Source: Myroides profundi
GTDB lineage: Bacteria > Bacteroidota > Bacteroidia > Flavobacteriales > Flavobacteriaceae
Assembly: GCF_000833025.1 (NCBI RefSeq)
Contig: NZ_CP010817.1
Span: forward strand, 1,116,001 to 1,180,000
Reading direction: 5' to 3'
DNA: 64,000 bases
Part shown: positions 30,731 to 39,281 of the stretch, piece after piece
Layout of the letters: each line of letters begins with the position of its first letter
Position numbering within the stretch: position 1 is the stretch's first letter
The notes under the pieces: generated by a model
Database searches by the model: none
Told to the model about the DNA's origin: nothing
What the model saw: only the letters and a program-made list of their open reading frames with translations
Position numbers and translations under genes: made by a program

Positions 30731-30734
30731 CTGT

Positions 30735-32159
30735 TTAACAGTCTGATAAGTTTACAGCTACAGCAAGACCACCTTCTGAAGTCTCTTTGTATTTATTATT
30801 CATGTCTTTTGCAGTCTCCCACATTGTATTTACTACTTTATCTAAAGGAACTTTTGCATTTTTAGGGTCGGTATCTAAAGCAAGCTCTGCTGCATTAATA
30901 GCTTTAATAGCTCCCATGGTATTTCTCTCGATACAAGGTACTTGAACTAGTCCGCCGATAGGGTCACATGTCAGTCCTAAGTGATGTTCCATAGCTATCT
31001 CAGCAGCTACAGTTACTTGTTCTGGAGTACCTCCCATTAGTTCACATAAGGCACCTGCAGCCATTGCACTCGATACACCAATCTCTGCTTGACATCCTCC
31101 CATAGCAGCAGATATAGTAGCACCTTTTTTAAAGATACTTCCTATCTCACCAGCCACCATTAAGAACTGTTTTATTTCTTTATCGCCTGCTTTGTGGTTT
31201 TCTATTACTAGATAATACATTAATACAGCAGGAATAACCCCTGCACTACCATTAGTAGGGGCAGTCACAACACGTCCAAGAGAAGCATTCACTTCATTAA
31301 CAGCTAAGGCAAAACAACTTACCCATTTTAATATCTGTCTAAAGTATACTTTTGTCTTACGGATGGTCTGTAACCATTCTTGAGGTGTGTTATAAGGAAG
31401 TTCTCCTTTCAGTTTAGAATGAGTGTCATAAGCACGTCTACGTACATTAAGGCCTCCTGGTAGTATGCCCTCAGTATGACATCCGATATACATACACTCT
31501 AGCATGGTATTCCACACGCGTAATAACTCATGATGTATTTCTTCTTCTGAGCGTATAGACTTTTCATTTTCATATACTAACTCAGAGATAGACATATTCT
31601 GCTCTTTGCAGTAGGCTAATAACTCAGTAGCTTTTTCTATAGGGAAAGGGAAAGTAGCTTTAATTTCTTCTTTCTCTTGATTTTCTGGGTTCTCTTCTTT
31701 TACCACAAATCCTCCACCGATAGAATAAAAGGTAGATTCATATAGATTGTGTTCACCATATTGTACAGTGAATGTCATTCCGTTGGCATGAAAAGGAAGG
31801 AAGTTTCTATTAAATACAATATTTTCCTTAGGATTAAATACTACAGGCATTGTTCCTCCTAATAATAAAGACTGTGAGGTATTAATATGATCAATAATAC
31901 CACTAATGTCTTCGACAGGGACATACTCTGGATCAGCTCCACTTAGCCCTAGCATTACAGCTAAGTCAGTAGCATGCCCTACTCCCGTAAGAGAAAGTGA
32001 ACCAAATAAATCTATTTTCAGAGAAGAAACTTGGTCAAAGATTTGGCGATCACGCAATTCTTTTAAAAAAAGCTCAGCGGCTCTCCAAGGACCTAAAGTA
32101 TGTGAACTAGATGGTCCTACACCGATTTTGAGCATATCAAATACAGAAATACATTCCAT
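30735..32159 (-). CDS. sdaA: L-serine ammonia-lyase (iron-sulfur type)
   Basis: Converts L-serine to pyruvate and ammonia. 474 aa single-chain form with both beta and alpha domains. N-terminal signature [25 protein letters not shown]-terminal cluster-binding cysteines in the [24 protein letters not shown] and [14 protein letters not shown] segments. Preceded by a good Bacteroidota promoter (TTG-N19-TATCTTCG) and followed by the coupled SH3 gene. Confidence 0.96.
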   Translation of the reverse strand: MECISVFDMLKIGVGPSSSHTLGPWRAAELFLKELRDRQIFDQVSSLKIDLFGSLSLTGVGHATDLAVMLGLSGADPEYVPVEDISGIIDHINTSQSLLLGGTMPVVFNPKENIVFNRNFLPFHANGMTFTVQYGEHNLYESTFYSIGGGFVVKEENPENQEKEEIKATFPFPIEKATELLAYCKEQNMSISELVYENEKSIRSEEEIHHELLRVWNTMLECMYIGCHTEGILPGGLNVRRRAYDTHSKLKGELPYNTPQEWLQTIRKTKVYFRQILKWVSCFALAVNEVNASLGRVVTAPTNGSAGVIPAVLMYYLVIENHKAGDKEIKQFLMVAGEIGSIFKKGATISAAMGGCQAEIGVSSAMAAGALCELMGGTPEQVTVAAEIAMEHHLGLTCDPIGGLVQVPCIERNTMGAIKAINAAELALDTDPKNAKVPLDKVVNTMWETAKDMNNKYKETSEGGLAVAVNLSDC

Positions 32160-32182
32160 AAAATAGTAGTGATTTAATAATA

Positions 32183-32212
32183 CGAAGATAGCTAAATTCT
32201 AATCAGAGACAA
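32183..32212 (-). promoter_or_regulatory. Promoter of sdaA
   Basis: On the minus strand TTG (complement of 32210-32212), 19 bases, then TATCTTCG (complement of 32183-32190), one mismatch from the TAnnTTTG box. Predicted leader about 17 nt. Confidence 0.65.
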
Positions 32213-32481
32213 CTTTTAGAGACTTATTTAACGCAAGATGTGAAGGGAATTATGTGGATAGATAATTATATAGTTGTTTTATGTTTCTTGTATTGATTAT
32301 TAAATAGAGATAGTAAGTGATCTGTTTTTAGAGAGAAGGCTTTTAAAAGAGAGGTATCGTTGTCAGTCTATACTGACGTTATGTGTATTTATTTCTTATC
32401 TAAAAGAGAGGGAAATGACAATATGACATTGTTTAAATGATAAAATGACCTAAAAACAGACAAAATATTCAATTTTTTCTG

Positions 32482-32497
32482 TTGGCATAAAGATTGT
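32482..32497 (+). promoter_or_regulatory. Sigma-54-like promoter upstream of dnaK
   Basis: TTGGCAT, five bases, TTGT: GG and GT are separated by exactly 10 bases as in -24/-12 promoters (consensus TGGCAC-N5-TTGC), with T instead of C in the final GC. About 70 nt before the ATG. No TAnnTTTG box fits better in this interval. Confidence 0.45.
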
Positions 32498-32564
32498 TTA
32501 AGAGTAACCGAGCATGAAGCTCACGACAATGAATTATGTATAAAAATAAACTATAGAAAATATT

Positions 32565-34460
32565 ATGAGTAAAATAATTGGTATTGACTTAGGAACTACA
32601 AACTCTTGTGTTTCTGTAATGGAAGGAAACGAGCCAGTAGTAATTTCAAACGCTGAAGGAAAAAGAACTACACCATCTATCGTAGCTTTCGTAGAAGGTG
32701 GAGAGATTAAAGTAGGTGATCCTGCAAAACGTCAGGCTGTAACTAACCCAACAAAAACAGTTGCGTCTATCAAACGTTTTATGGGAGAGAAATATAGTGA
32801 GGCTGCGAAAGAAGCAACAGCAGTACCTTACCAAGTAGTAAAAGGAGATAATGATACTCCACGTGTAGATATCGATGGACGTTTATATACGCCACAAGAA
32901 ATCTCTGCGATGACACTACAAAAAATGAAAAAGACAGCTGAAGATTTCTTAGGACAAGAAGTATCAGAAGCAGTTATCACTGTACCAGCTTACTTTAATG
33001 ACGCACAACGTCAAGCGACAAAAGAAGCAGGAGAAATTGCAGGATTAAAAGTAAGACGTATTATTAACGAGCCTACAGCGGCTGCATTAGCATACGGATT
33101 AGACAAAACAGGAAAAGATCAAAAAGTAGTAGTATATGACTTAGGTGGTGGTACATTTGATATCTCTATCCTTGAGTTAGGAGACGGTGTATTCGAAGTA
33201 TTATCTACTAATGGGGATACTCACTTAGGAGGAGATGACTTTGATAACGTAATCATCAACTGGTTAGCAGATGAGTTTAACGCTGCTGAAGGAGTAGATT
33301 TACGTAAAGATGCTATGGCATTACAACGTTTAAAAGAAGCTGCTGAGAAAGCTAAAGTTGAGTTATCTTCTGCTACACAAACAGAGATTAACTTGCCTTA
33401 TGTAACAGCTACTGCTTCAGGACCAAAACACTTGGTACAAACATTGACAAGAGCTAAATTTGAGCAATTATCAGATGATTTAGTACGTCGTTCTATGATT
33501 CCATGTGAGAAAGCTTTAAAAGATGCTGGTTTATCTAAATCAGATATTGATGAGGTAATCTTAGTAGGGGGATCTACACGTATCCCAAGAATCCAAGAAG
33601 AAGTAGAGAAATTCTTTGGTAAAAAACCACACAAAGGAGTTAACCCTGATGAGGTTGTAGCTATCGGTGCTGCTATCCAAGGAGGTGTATTAACTGGAGA
33701 TGTAAAAGACGTATTATTATTAGACGTTACGCCACTTTCATTAGGTATTGAAACTATGGGAGGTGTATTCACTAAGTTGATCGAATCTAATACAACTATT
33801 CCAACTAAGAAATCTCAAGTATTCTCTACTGCTGCAGATAACCAACCATCGGTTGAGATCCATGTATTACAAGGAGAGAGACCAATGGCTAATGATAACA
33901 AAACAATTGGTCGTTTCCATTTAGATGGTTTACCACCTGCACAAAGAGGAGTGCCTCAAATCGAAGTAACTTTCGATATCGATGCTAACGGTATTATCAA
34001 AGTATCTGCTACAGATAAAGGAACTGGTAAATCTCACGATATTCGTATTGAAGCTTCATCTGGATTAACTGAAGAAGAAATCCAAAGAATGAAAAAAGAA
34101 GCTGAAGCTAATGCTGATGCTGATAAAAAAGCAAAAGAAACTGTAGAGAAAATCAATGAAGCTGATGCTATGATTTTCCAAACAGAAAAACAATTAAAAG
34201 AATTCGGAGATAAATTATCTGAAGGAAATAAATCTAATATCGAAGGAGCTTTAGCTGAATTAAAAACAGCTTTTGAAACTAAGAACTTAGATACTATCCA
34301 ACCAGCGTTAGACAAAATTAACGAAGCTTGGAAAGCAGCATCTGAAGAAATGTACAAAGCACAAGCTGAAGGTGGTCAAGCAGGTCCTGAACAAGGACAG
34401 CCAAACCAAGGAGGTGATGCTGATGGTACACAAGACGTAGAATACGAAGAGGTGAAATAA
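32565..34460 (+). CDS. dnaK: Molecular chaperone DnaK (Hsp70)
   Basis: ATP-dependent cytoplasmic chaperone. 631 aa, complete. ATPase domain begins [16 protein letters not shown], with phosphate loop [17 protein letters not shown] and the [10 protein letters not shown] motif; interdomain linker [15 protein letters not shown]; substrate-binding domain; and a Gly/Gln-rich tail ending DVEYEEVK, an EEVK-type end. dnaJ and grpE are not in the window. Followed by a terminator whose sequence recurs after the toxin gene. Confidence 0.99.
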   Translation: MSKIIGIDLGTTNSCVSVMEGNEPVVISNAEGKRTTPSIVAFVEGGEIKVGDPAKRQAVTNPTKTVASIKRFMGEKYSEAAKEATAVPYQVVKGDNDTPRVDIDGRLYTPQEISAMTLQKMKKTAEDFLGQEVSEAVITVPAYFNDAQRQATKEAGEIAGLKVRRIINEPTAAALAYGLDKTGKDQKVVVYDLGGGTFDISILELGDGVFEVLSTNGDTHLGGDDFDNVIINWLADEFNAAEGVDLRKDAMALQRLKEAAEKAKVELSSATQTEINLPYVTATASGPKHLVQTLTRAKFEQLSDDLVRRSMIPCEKALKDAGLSKSDIDEVILVGGSTRIPRIQEEVEKFFGKKPHKGVNPDEVVAIGAAIQGGVLTGDVKDVLLLDVTPLSLGIETMGGVFTKLIESNTTIPTKKSQVFSTAADNQPSVEIHVLQGERPMANDNKTIGRFHLDGLPPAQRGVPQIEVTFDIDANGIIKVSATDKGTGKSHDIRIEASSGLTEEEIQRMKKEAEANADADKKAKETVEKINEADAMIFQTEKQLKEFGDKLSEGNKSNIEGALAELKTAFETKNLDTIQPALDKINEAWKAASEEMYKAQAEGGQAGPEQGQPNQGGDADGTQDVEYEEVK

Positions 34461-34490
34461 TCCTCCCCGTTTTATAGTTATAAAGAGAGA

Positions 34491-34520
34491 AACCGAGTCT
34501 GTATAGGCTCGGTTTTTTTT
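34491..34520 (+). terminator. Terminator of dnaK, first copy of a duplicated 30-bp element
   Basis: Stem AACCGAG / CTCGGTT followed by eight Ts. The 30-bp block is repeated with one mismatch at 35166-35195. Confidence 0.92.
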
Positions 34521-34566
34521 ATGTGGTAAATTTATAGTTAGGGGGAATGTGTTTATCTATTTTGTT

Positions 34567-34574
34567 TAACTTTG
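34567..34574 (+). promoter_or_regulatory. -7 promoter box of the toxin-antitoxin operon
   Basis: TAACTTTG, an exact TAnnTTTG match, 19 nt before the antitoxin ATG. No TTG at the usual distance. Confidence 0.5.
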
Positions 34575-34593
34575 TATTGTAAATGAATTAGTT

Positions 34594-34830
34594 ATGAGTG
34601 TAGAGATAAAGAGACAGCAGATAGTTAAATCCCTTATGGATATTACCGATGAGGTATTGATCGATCAAATAAATGAGTATGTCAATGCTCTGAAACGAGT
34701 GGAAGAGGAGATGTTTATACCTATGACAGAAGAGGAGTTAGAGAGCAGATTAGCTATATCTCGTAAAGACTATGAGGAGGGAAGGTATTATACCTTAGAG
34801 GAAGTAGAAGAGATGAGTACTAAATGGTAG
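34594..34830 (+). CDS. Antitoxin of a type II RelBE/ParDE-like module
   Basis: 78 aa, acidic, predicted mostly helical, with a C-terminal toxin-wrapping type tail (YEEGRYYTLEEVEEM). No classical DNA-binding motif is obvious. It ends 4 nt before the toxin start, the usual antitoxin-first order. Family name uncertain; assignment rests on size, charge and the toxin next door. Confidence 0.8.
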   Translation: MSVEIKRQQIVKSLMDITDEVLIDQINEYVNALKRVEEEMFIPMTEEELESRLAISRKDYEEGRYYTLEEVEEMSTKW

Positions 34831-34834
34831 TAGT

Positions 34835-35179
34835 ATGAAAATAATATTATCTGATTTTGCAGCCAGTCAATTAAGGGATATATACTTCTATTATGTTAAT
34901 CATGTCAGTGTAAGCAAGGCTAAAGAGGTAAAGGATAATATTATTAAAGCAATCAAGCAGTTAATTAATTTTCCCTATTTAGGGCAGAAAGAAGGTATGA
35001 TGTATAGTCGATTCGAGAGAAGGTATCTCTTAGTTTATGAGTATAAAATTCTATATGAGGTAACTGAAGAGAATATTGTTATTCTGGATATCTTTCATAC
35101 CAAGCAATCTCCTCATAAGATGTATGTCAATGAAGATAGAGAAGAATATCAGAGAAATAATAGTAAACCGAGTCTGTAA
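34835..35179 (+). CDS. RelE/ParE superfamily toxin
   Basis: 114 aa. RelE/ParE fold signature: ASQLRDIYFYYVNHVS helix, INFPYLGQKEGMMYSRFERRYLLVYEYKILYEVTEENIVILDIFHTKQSP strand region. Sequence alone does not decide between an mRNA interferase and a gyrase poison. Odd feature: the last residues (KPSL and stop) are encoded within the second copy of the dnaK-type terminator, so the stop codon sits in the hairpin. Confidence 0.87.
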   Translation: MKIILSDFAASQLRDIYFYYVNHVSVSKAKEVKDNIIKAIKQLINFPYLGQKEGMMYSRFERRYLLVYEYKILYEVTEENIVILDIFHTKQSPHKMYVNEDREEYQRNNSKPSL

Positions 35180-35195
35180 AGGCTCGGTTTTTTTT
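35166..35195 (+). terminator. Terminator of the toxin gene, second copy of the duplicated element
   Basis: 29 of 30 bases equal to 34491-34520. The toxin stop codon (35177-35179) lies inside its loop. Confidence 0.92.
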
Positions 35196-35262
35196 GATTT
35201 GTTTTTTTTTTAATGTGTATTTATTATTATATTGATTATCTGTAATTTAATAAAATATACTT

Positions 35263-36420
35263 ATGAAAAGTAAAAGTATTTATCTGCTGTTATTCTTGAT
35301 GTATGGTTTTTTTGTTTCTTATGCTCAAGTATTGACTATTCCTTATGAGGAAAAGAATGGTTGGCCTATTATTAAAGTTGAGGTAGAGGGGAAGGAATAC
35401 GATTTTTTATTTGATACAGGAGCTGCTATTTCTCTATTTGATAAAAAATATTTTGATATAAAAAATGTTATTAGAGAAATAACACTAAGTGATATTTCTA
35501 ATAAAGAAACCCAAGAATCGTTAGTTAGTTTGGATAGATTAACTATCTCTGGCAAAGTATTTAATAATGTAATAGGGATAAATAATGATAATATGAGTCA
35601 ACAACATCATTTTATGTGTGATGTGAAATTACATGGAATAATAGGAATACATATGTTGAAAAATTATATAATTGAAATAGATCCTATTGGACAGCATATT
35701 AAATTGTATAATCATAAGATGTTAGACAAAAAAGTATTTGATACATATACAAAGCATAAATATAAATCAAAAGATAATAATGGACGACCTAGTATAACTG
35801 CAATAGTTAATGGGATTAAGACACAACTCTTATTTGATACAGGAAGTACAGGATATTTAGCTATTCCTAATATTAAGATGGAGAAATTTGTTAGTAATTA
35901 TAAAAATAAAGTTGTCTATAGCGAAGGAAGAAGAGGGGTATATGGACTTGAAAAAACAATTAATAAAAGAATATATTTGGCTAATGCACCTATAAAGTTT
36001 GGTAATCTTGAAATTAAAGAACAGTCTTTTATACTTGAAGATAATTTGCTTAATAATATTGGCTTTCAGTTTATAAAAGAATACCATACTTACATTGATT
36101 TTTATAATAAAATAATTTACCTAAAAAAAATAGATAATAAGTTTTATTGCGCAGAAGAGGAAATATTTAAAGGCTTTACATTAGGTTTAAATGACAATGG
36201 ATGTTTTTATGTTAACTCAATTAATTCTGATAATGATTTACTCCAAATAGAGGATGTGGTATTAAAAATAAATGATCAAGAACTTCCTTTGTCGCACTGT
36301 GATATAAAAGAATTTTTTAAACAGATTGAAAGAAATAAAGGAGTAAAGAAAATTAGAATATTACGTGCTAATCAAGAAATGGATATTGATTATACTTATA
36401 AATTTAAGTGGAATGAATAG
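35263..36420 (+). CDS. Retropepsin-like aspartyl protease with PDZ-like tail
   Basis: 385 aa, exported (signal peptide 1-21, ending SYAQ). Two aspartyl-protease half domains, each with its own catalytic motif: FDTGAA (Asp51) and FDTGST (Asp192), so the active site can form within one chain. The C-terminal 90 residues look like a PDZ domain (EIFKGFTLGLNDNGCFYVNSINSD). Lower GC than its neighbours. Substrate unknown. Follows the toxin terminator, with its own transcription unit. Confidence 0.86.
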   Translation: MKSKSIYLLLFLMYGFFVSYAQVLTIPYEEKNGWPIIKVEVEGKEYDFLFDTGAAISLFDKKYFDIKNVIREITLSDISNKETQESLVSLDRLTISGKVFNNVIGINNDNMSQQHHFMCDVKLHGIIGIHMLKNYIIEIDPIGQHIKLYNHKMLDKKVFDTYTKHKYKSKDNNGRPSITAIVNGIKTQLLFDTGSTGYLAIPNIKMEKFVSNYKNKVVYSEGRRGVYGLEKTINKRIYLANAPIKFGNLEIKEQSFILEDNLLNNIGFQFIKEYHTYIDFYNKIIYLKKIDNKFYCAEEEIFKGFTLGLNDNGCFYVNSINSDNDLLQIEDVVLKINDQELPLSHCDIKEFFKQIERNKGVKKIRILRANQEMDIDYTYKFKWNE

Positions 36421-36425
36421 TAAGA

Positions 36426-36457
36426 GAAAAGCCTTGAACAATCTGTTTAGGGCTTTT
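36426..36457. terminator. Terminator between the protease and the GNAT operon
   Basis: Stem AAAAGCC / GGCTTTT with a long loop, between convergent genes. Confidence 0.6.
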
Positions 36458-36462
36458 ATATA

Positions 36463-36951
36463 TCACACCTCTTTCTCATAACAATTAAACACCCCTTTTC
36501 TAAACTGAACTGTACCTACTAATTGATAACCTTTTTTAGTGTATACCGCATTAGCAGTAGTATTTAGTGAATATGCATCAAAGCGAATAGACGCATAGTT
36601 ATTGTCTTTGGCGTATTGTTCTGCGAATAGAATCATCTTACTGGATATCCCTTTACCTTGTGCCTTAGGACTGACAAATAATCTGTGGATAATAATAAAT
36701 GGAGTAGGACTAGTCCAATGTAGATCATTATACTCTACATCATATTCTTCGTTTAAGACCATATAGGCTAAGATCTGTTCGTTTTCTGTATAGATATAAG
36801 CTTGCTTCTTTTGAATGTCATTAGAGATAATATCTTTATTAGGATAGTGTTCATCCCATTGATCAATACCTTGACTGAGCATAGATTGTTTTACTTCTTC
36901 TAATACTTGTAAAGTCAGAGGTAAGTCGGTACTATGAATTGGTCTTATCAT
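36463..36951 (-). CDS. GNAT N-acetyltransferase
   Basis: 162 aa GNAT domain; acetyl-CoA loop in IIHRLFVSPKAQGKGISSKMI (about residues 87-107). The terminal RFDAYSLNTTANAVYTKKGY stretch is typical. Substrate unknown. Last gene of a four-gene minus-strand operon; its ATG overlaps the FMN reductase stop by 4 nt. Confidence 0.88.
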   Translation of the reverse strand: MIRPIHSTDLPLTLQVLEEVKQSMLSQGIDQWDEHYPNKDIISNDIQKKQAYIYTENEQILAYMVLNEEYDVEYNDLHWTSPTPFIIIHRLFVSPKAQGKGISSKMILFAEQYAKDNNYASIRFDAYSLNTTANAVYTKKGYQLVGTVQFRKGVFNCYEKEV

Positions 36952-37487
36952 TGCTTTTGATTTGTATTGATTAGCTCAATAAAAGAAGAGATGAAAGCAT
37001 CTAATGCTTCTTTTGTTTGTGTGTCTGTTACTTCATTGGGCATGTTTGTCTTGCCTTTTGCTCCACGAATTAAGAGTGTTGTATCTGAATTTAAAACAGC
37101 CATTAGTGTTTGCATTATAAGTTGTAGTTCTTCATGTCCCTTTTCTCCATTAGCTGATGCTGTAATTATCCCTAAAGGCTTATGCATAAAGGTAGGTGAA
37201 GATACGCACCATTCTAAAGCATTCTTTAAACCACTCGGAATGCTAAATATATACTCAGGTGTAGAGATTAATACTCCATCAGCTTTTAGAATTAACTCTC
37301 TAAAATTAGTAATTTCAATAGGTGTGTTTTCGTCAGTAAGTATAGGGTCAAAGTGAGGTAGCTCCTTTAAACTGTCATAAATAGTGATGTTTAGTTCAGT
37401 TTTTACTTGCTGTTTAATGTAGTTAATCAGTGTATGATTAGAGGAATTAGCACTAGCACTCCCTATAATAGCTACTATGTTTTTCAT
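36948..37487 (-). CDS. NADPH-dependent FMN reductase / quinone reductase-like flavoprotein
   Basis: 179 aa flavodoxin-like fold. Starts with the FMN phosphate-binding loop IIGSASANSSNHTL and has ISTPEYIFSIPSGLKNALEWC, the SPEYxxxIPxxLKNALDW signature of the NADPH:FMN reductase family. Electron-transfer role, substrate unknown. Overlaps the following GNAT gene by 4 nt. Confidence 0.9.
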   Translation of the reverse strand: MKNIVAIIGSASANSSNHTLINYIKQQVKTELNITIYDSLKELPHFDPILTDENTPIEITNFRELILKADGVLISTPEYIFSIPSGLKNALEWCVSSPTFMHKPLGIITASANGEKGHEELQLIMQTLMAVLNSDTTLLIRGAKGKTNMPNEVTDTQTKEALDAFISSFIELINTNQKQ

Positions 37488-37493
37488 TTGTAA

Positions 37494-38150
37494 TTATAAA
37501 GAATGAGGGTAATTAATCTCAATAATATCTTCTTTTAGTAATTCCCAATCTTCTAATTCAGGATTTAGAGTTAATATCATTTCTTTAGTTAGTGTCTTAC
37601 CTTGATAAATTTGTCTGATAATATCTTTCTTATCAGCTGTCATAGACTCTTCTTCTTCATCGAAGTAATAGTTGGTTGCCCAATTAATGTATGTATCTGG
37701 ATTATTGTCAAAGATGTATAATTGATCATCTGAACCATCTTCCTCATTATCTACCTGACCTATTGCCCATTGTTGGTTGTTGTCACTCCAGATACAATAA
37801 GTTGTACCAATATCACTAATATACTCTCCAAAAATAAACTCTATATATTGATTAGGAAGTCCTGCTGTTAGATCTTCTTTATTAGGAAGGTTCTCCTCAA
37901 AATCATATAGTTCATGGTCAAATCCATTGATTACTGTTCCATCTACTCTAAACAGGATAACCATATCATTGCCTTCACCATCTCGCATCTGAAAGAACTC
38001 TTCATCATCAGACCAAAGATGATTGTATAAATAGTATCTATATTCCCAATCTTGACATAGTATAGCATCTAATGTAGCAAGTGATTTACACAGTTCTTTT
38101 AATATTTTAGGATTAGGTAAGTCAGCTCTATTTGTTGTGTTCAATTTCAT
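37494..38150 (-). CDS. Acidic protein of unknown function
   Basis: 218 aa, strongly acidic, rich in Asp, Glu, Trp and Tyr, no signal peptide or membrane segment. Resembles in composition the small acidic cytoplasmic proteins often found as immunity or accessory proteins, but I recognise no family. Second gene of the four-gene operon, 11 nt after its upstream neighbour and 6 nt before the FMN reductase. Confidence 0.7.
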   Translation of the reverse strand: MKLNTTNRADLPNPKILKELCKSLATLDAILCQDWEYRYYLYNHLWSDDEEFFQMRDGEGNDMVILFRVDGTVINGFDHELYDFEENLPNKEDLTAGLPNQYIEFIFGEYISDIGTTYCIWSDNNQQWAIGQVDNEEDGSDDQLYIFDNNPDTYINWATNYYFDEEEESMTADKKDIIRQIYQGKTLTKEMILTLNPELEDWELLKEDIIEINYPHSL

Positions 38151-38161
38151 AATAGTCTAGA

Positions 38162-38536
38162 TTATTTCGTTTCTAATAATATATCAAGCTCCTCATTATT
38201 GTAATGATTTGGAGTAGTTAATAGTAACTGATGTGGTAGTTCATTAGTTATAAGTTCGTCATGTATAAATGAGAAATTAATATAGGGAGGAACAGCCAAT
38301 ATTACCACTTTATAGCTGATAATAGTATAGTCCTCATTGATATTGGTTGTGCCCTCTAGAATACTAATTCCTCTATCATTAAAAGCATTTGCAATCGCCA
38401 AAACAATATCATCCCATAGATCTTCTAAGTAATCAAAACTGTTGTGTATATCTACGATAGCGTAGTCAAACTGTATAGAGAGTGCTACTTTTTGAGGATA
38501 AGGAATAAGTAAGTTTTGTTGAGATATAATCGGCAT
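38162..38536 (-). CDS. Small protein of unknown function
   Basis: Start taken at 38536 (MPIISQQNLL), 124 aa. The frame extends to 38620 but would then overlap the promoter and start of the divergent Crp/Fnr-type gene. No motif recognised. First gene of the four-gene operon. Confidence 0.6.
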   Translation of the reverse strand: MPIISQQNLLIPYPQKVALSIQFDYAIVDIHNSFDYLEDLWDDIVLAIANAFNDRGISILEGTTNINEDYTIISYKVVILAVPPYINFSFIHDELITNELPHQLLLTTPNHYNNEELDILLETK

Positions 38537-38584
38537 AATGTTATAATGAATAGCTAAAGGTAAACATTTCAGCTTGTAATTGTT

Positions 38585-38592
38585 TATTTTTG
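38585..38592 (+). promoter_or_regulatory. -7 promoter box of the Crp/Fnr-family gene
   Basis: TATTTTTG, exact consensus, 26 nt before the ATG at 38619. It lies inside the longer possible reading frame, which argues for the shorter start. Confidence 0.55.
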
Positions 38593-38618
38593 TAGATAAC
38601 ATATTTTTACTACTTCCC

Positions 38619-39191
38619 ATGTTCGATTTATTAATTCAACACATTCAAGAAAAAGTACACTTGACCACAGAAGAAACTGTTCGTTTAGAAGATTATTTTA
38701 CAGTTAAAAAACTAAGGAGAAAGCAATACCTACTACAAGAAGGAGAAGTATGTAGGTACATGGCTTTTGTTGCGAAAGGAGTATTGAAGTCTTATGTGAT
38801 AGACGAAAAAGGAGTAGAGAATATTAACTTCATTGGTTGGGAAGGCTGGTGGATGGCAGATTCTTATAGTTTCTTTACAGGTGAAAAGGGTGTGTTGAAC
38901 ATTGATGCTTTAGAAGAAGTGGAATTACTACTTATAAGCAAGGAAGACTACGATAGAATAGTAATAGATATGCCTGTAATGAGTAACTATTTCAGAATAC
39001 TCTATGAACGTAGCTTAGCGAATAAAGATAGACGTATACTGAGTAATATAGCCTATAATGCAGAGGAGAAGTATGCGCAAATCATTACTTGTTATCCTGA
39101 CTTAGTCAACCGTATTCCACAGCATCTTTTGGCTTCCTATTTAGGTCTAACCCCAGAAACAGTTAGCCGTATTAAGAAAAAATTGAAGTAA
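38619..39191 (+). CDS. Crp/Fnr family transcriptional regulator
   Basis: 190 aa from the ATG at 38619 (MFDLLIQHIQ). Cyclic-nucleotide-binding-like beta roll at about 20-115, then a short HTH: IPQHLLASYLGLTPETVSRIKKKLK. The recognition helix carries E-x-x-S-R, the FNR-type contact set. Only two cysteines, so no FNR iron-sulfur cluster. A perfect TTGAT-N4-ATCAA site lies directly after the gene, before the SDR gene, which is its likely target (inference). Confidence 0.9.
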   Translation: MFDLLIQHIQEKVHLTTEETVRLEDYFTVKKLRRKQYLLQEGEVCRYMAFVAKGVLKSYVIDEKGVENINFIGWEGWWMADSYSFFTGEKGVLNIDALEEVELLLISKEDYDRIVIDMPVMSNYFRILYERSLANKDRRILSNIAYNAEEKYAQIITCYPDLVNRIPQHLLASYLGLTPETVSRIKKKLK

Positions 39192-39195
39192 TCTA

Positions 39196-39211
39196 CTTGA
39201 TCTAGATCAAG
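39196..39211. promoter_or_regulatory. FNR-type operator
   Basis: 16-bp perfect palindrome CTTGATCTAGATCAAG containing TTGAT-N4-ATCAA. Centred about 66 bp before the predicted SDR transcription start. Confidence 0.7.
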
Positions 39212-39213
39212 GG

Positions 39214-39234
39214 ATTGACTTATTTTAGGTCAAT
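39214..39234. promoter_or_regulatory. Second dyad upstream of the SDR gene
   Basis: ATTGAC and GTCAAT as an inverted pair with a 9-base spacer, centred about 46 bp before the predicted start. May be a second, degenerate regulator site. Confidence 0.4.
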
Positions 39235-39255
39235 GCACAGCTATTTTACTTGCTT

Positions 39256-39263
39256 TAGCTTTG
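39256..39263 (+). promoter_or_regulatory. -7 promoter box of the SDR gene
   Basis: TAGCTTTG, exact TAnnTTTG, 18 nt before the ATG. No TTG at the normal distance, consistent with an activated promoter. Confidence 0.6.
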
Positions 39264-39281
39264 TCTTCAAAGAAATGAATC

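Larger units (their letters stand above)
32160..32564. other. Divergent regulatory region of sdaA and dnaK
   Basis: No gene seen. Contains the sdaA promoter and a sigma-54-like element for dnaK (listed separately). Confidence 0.6.
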
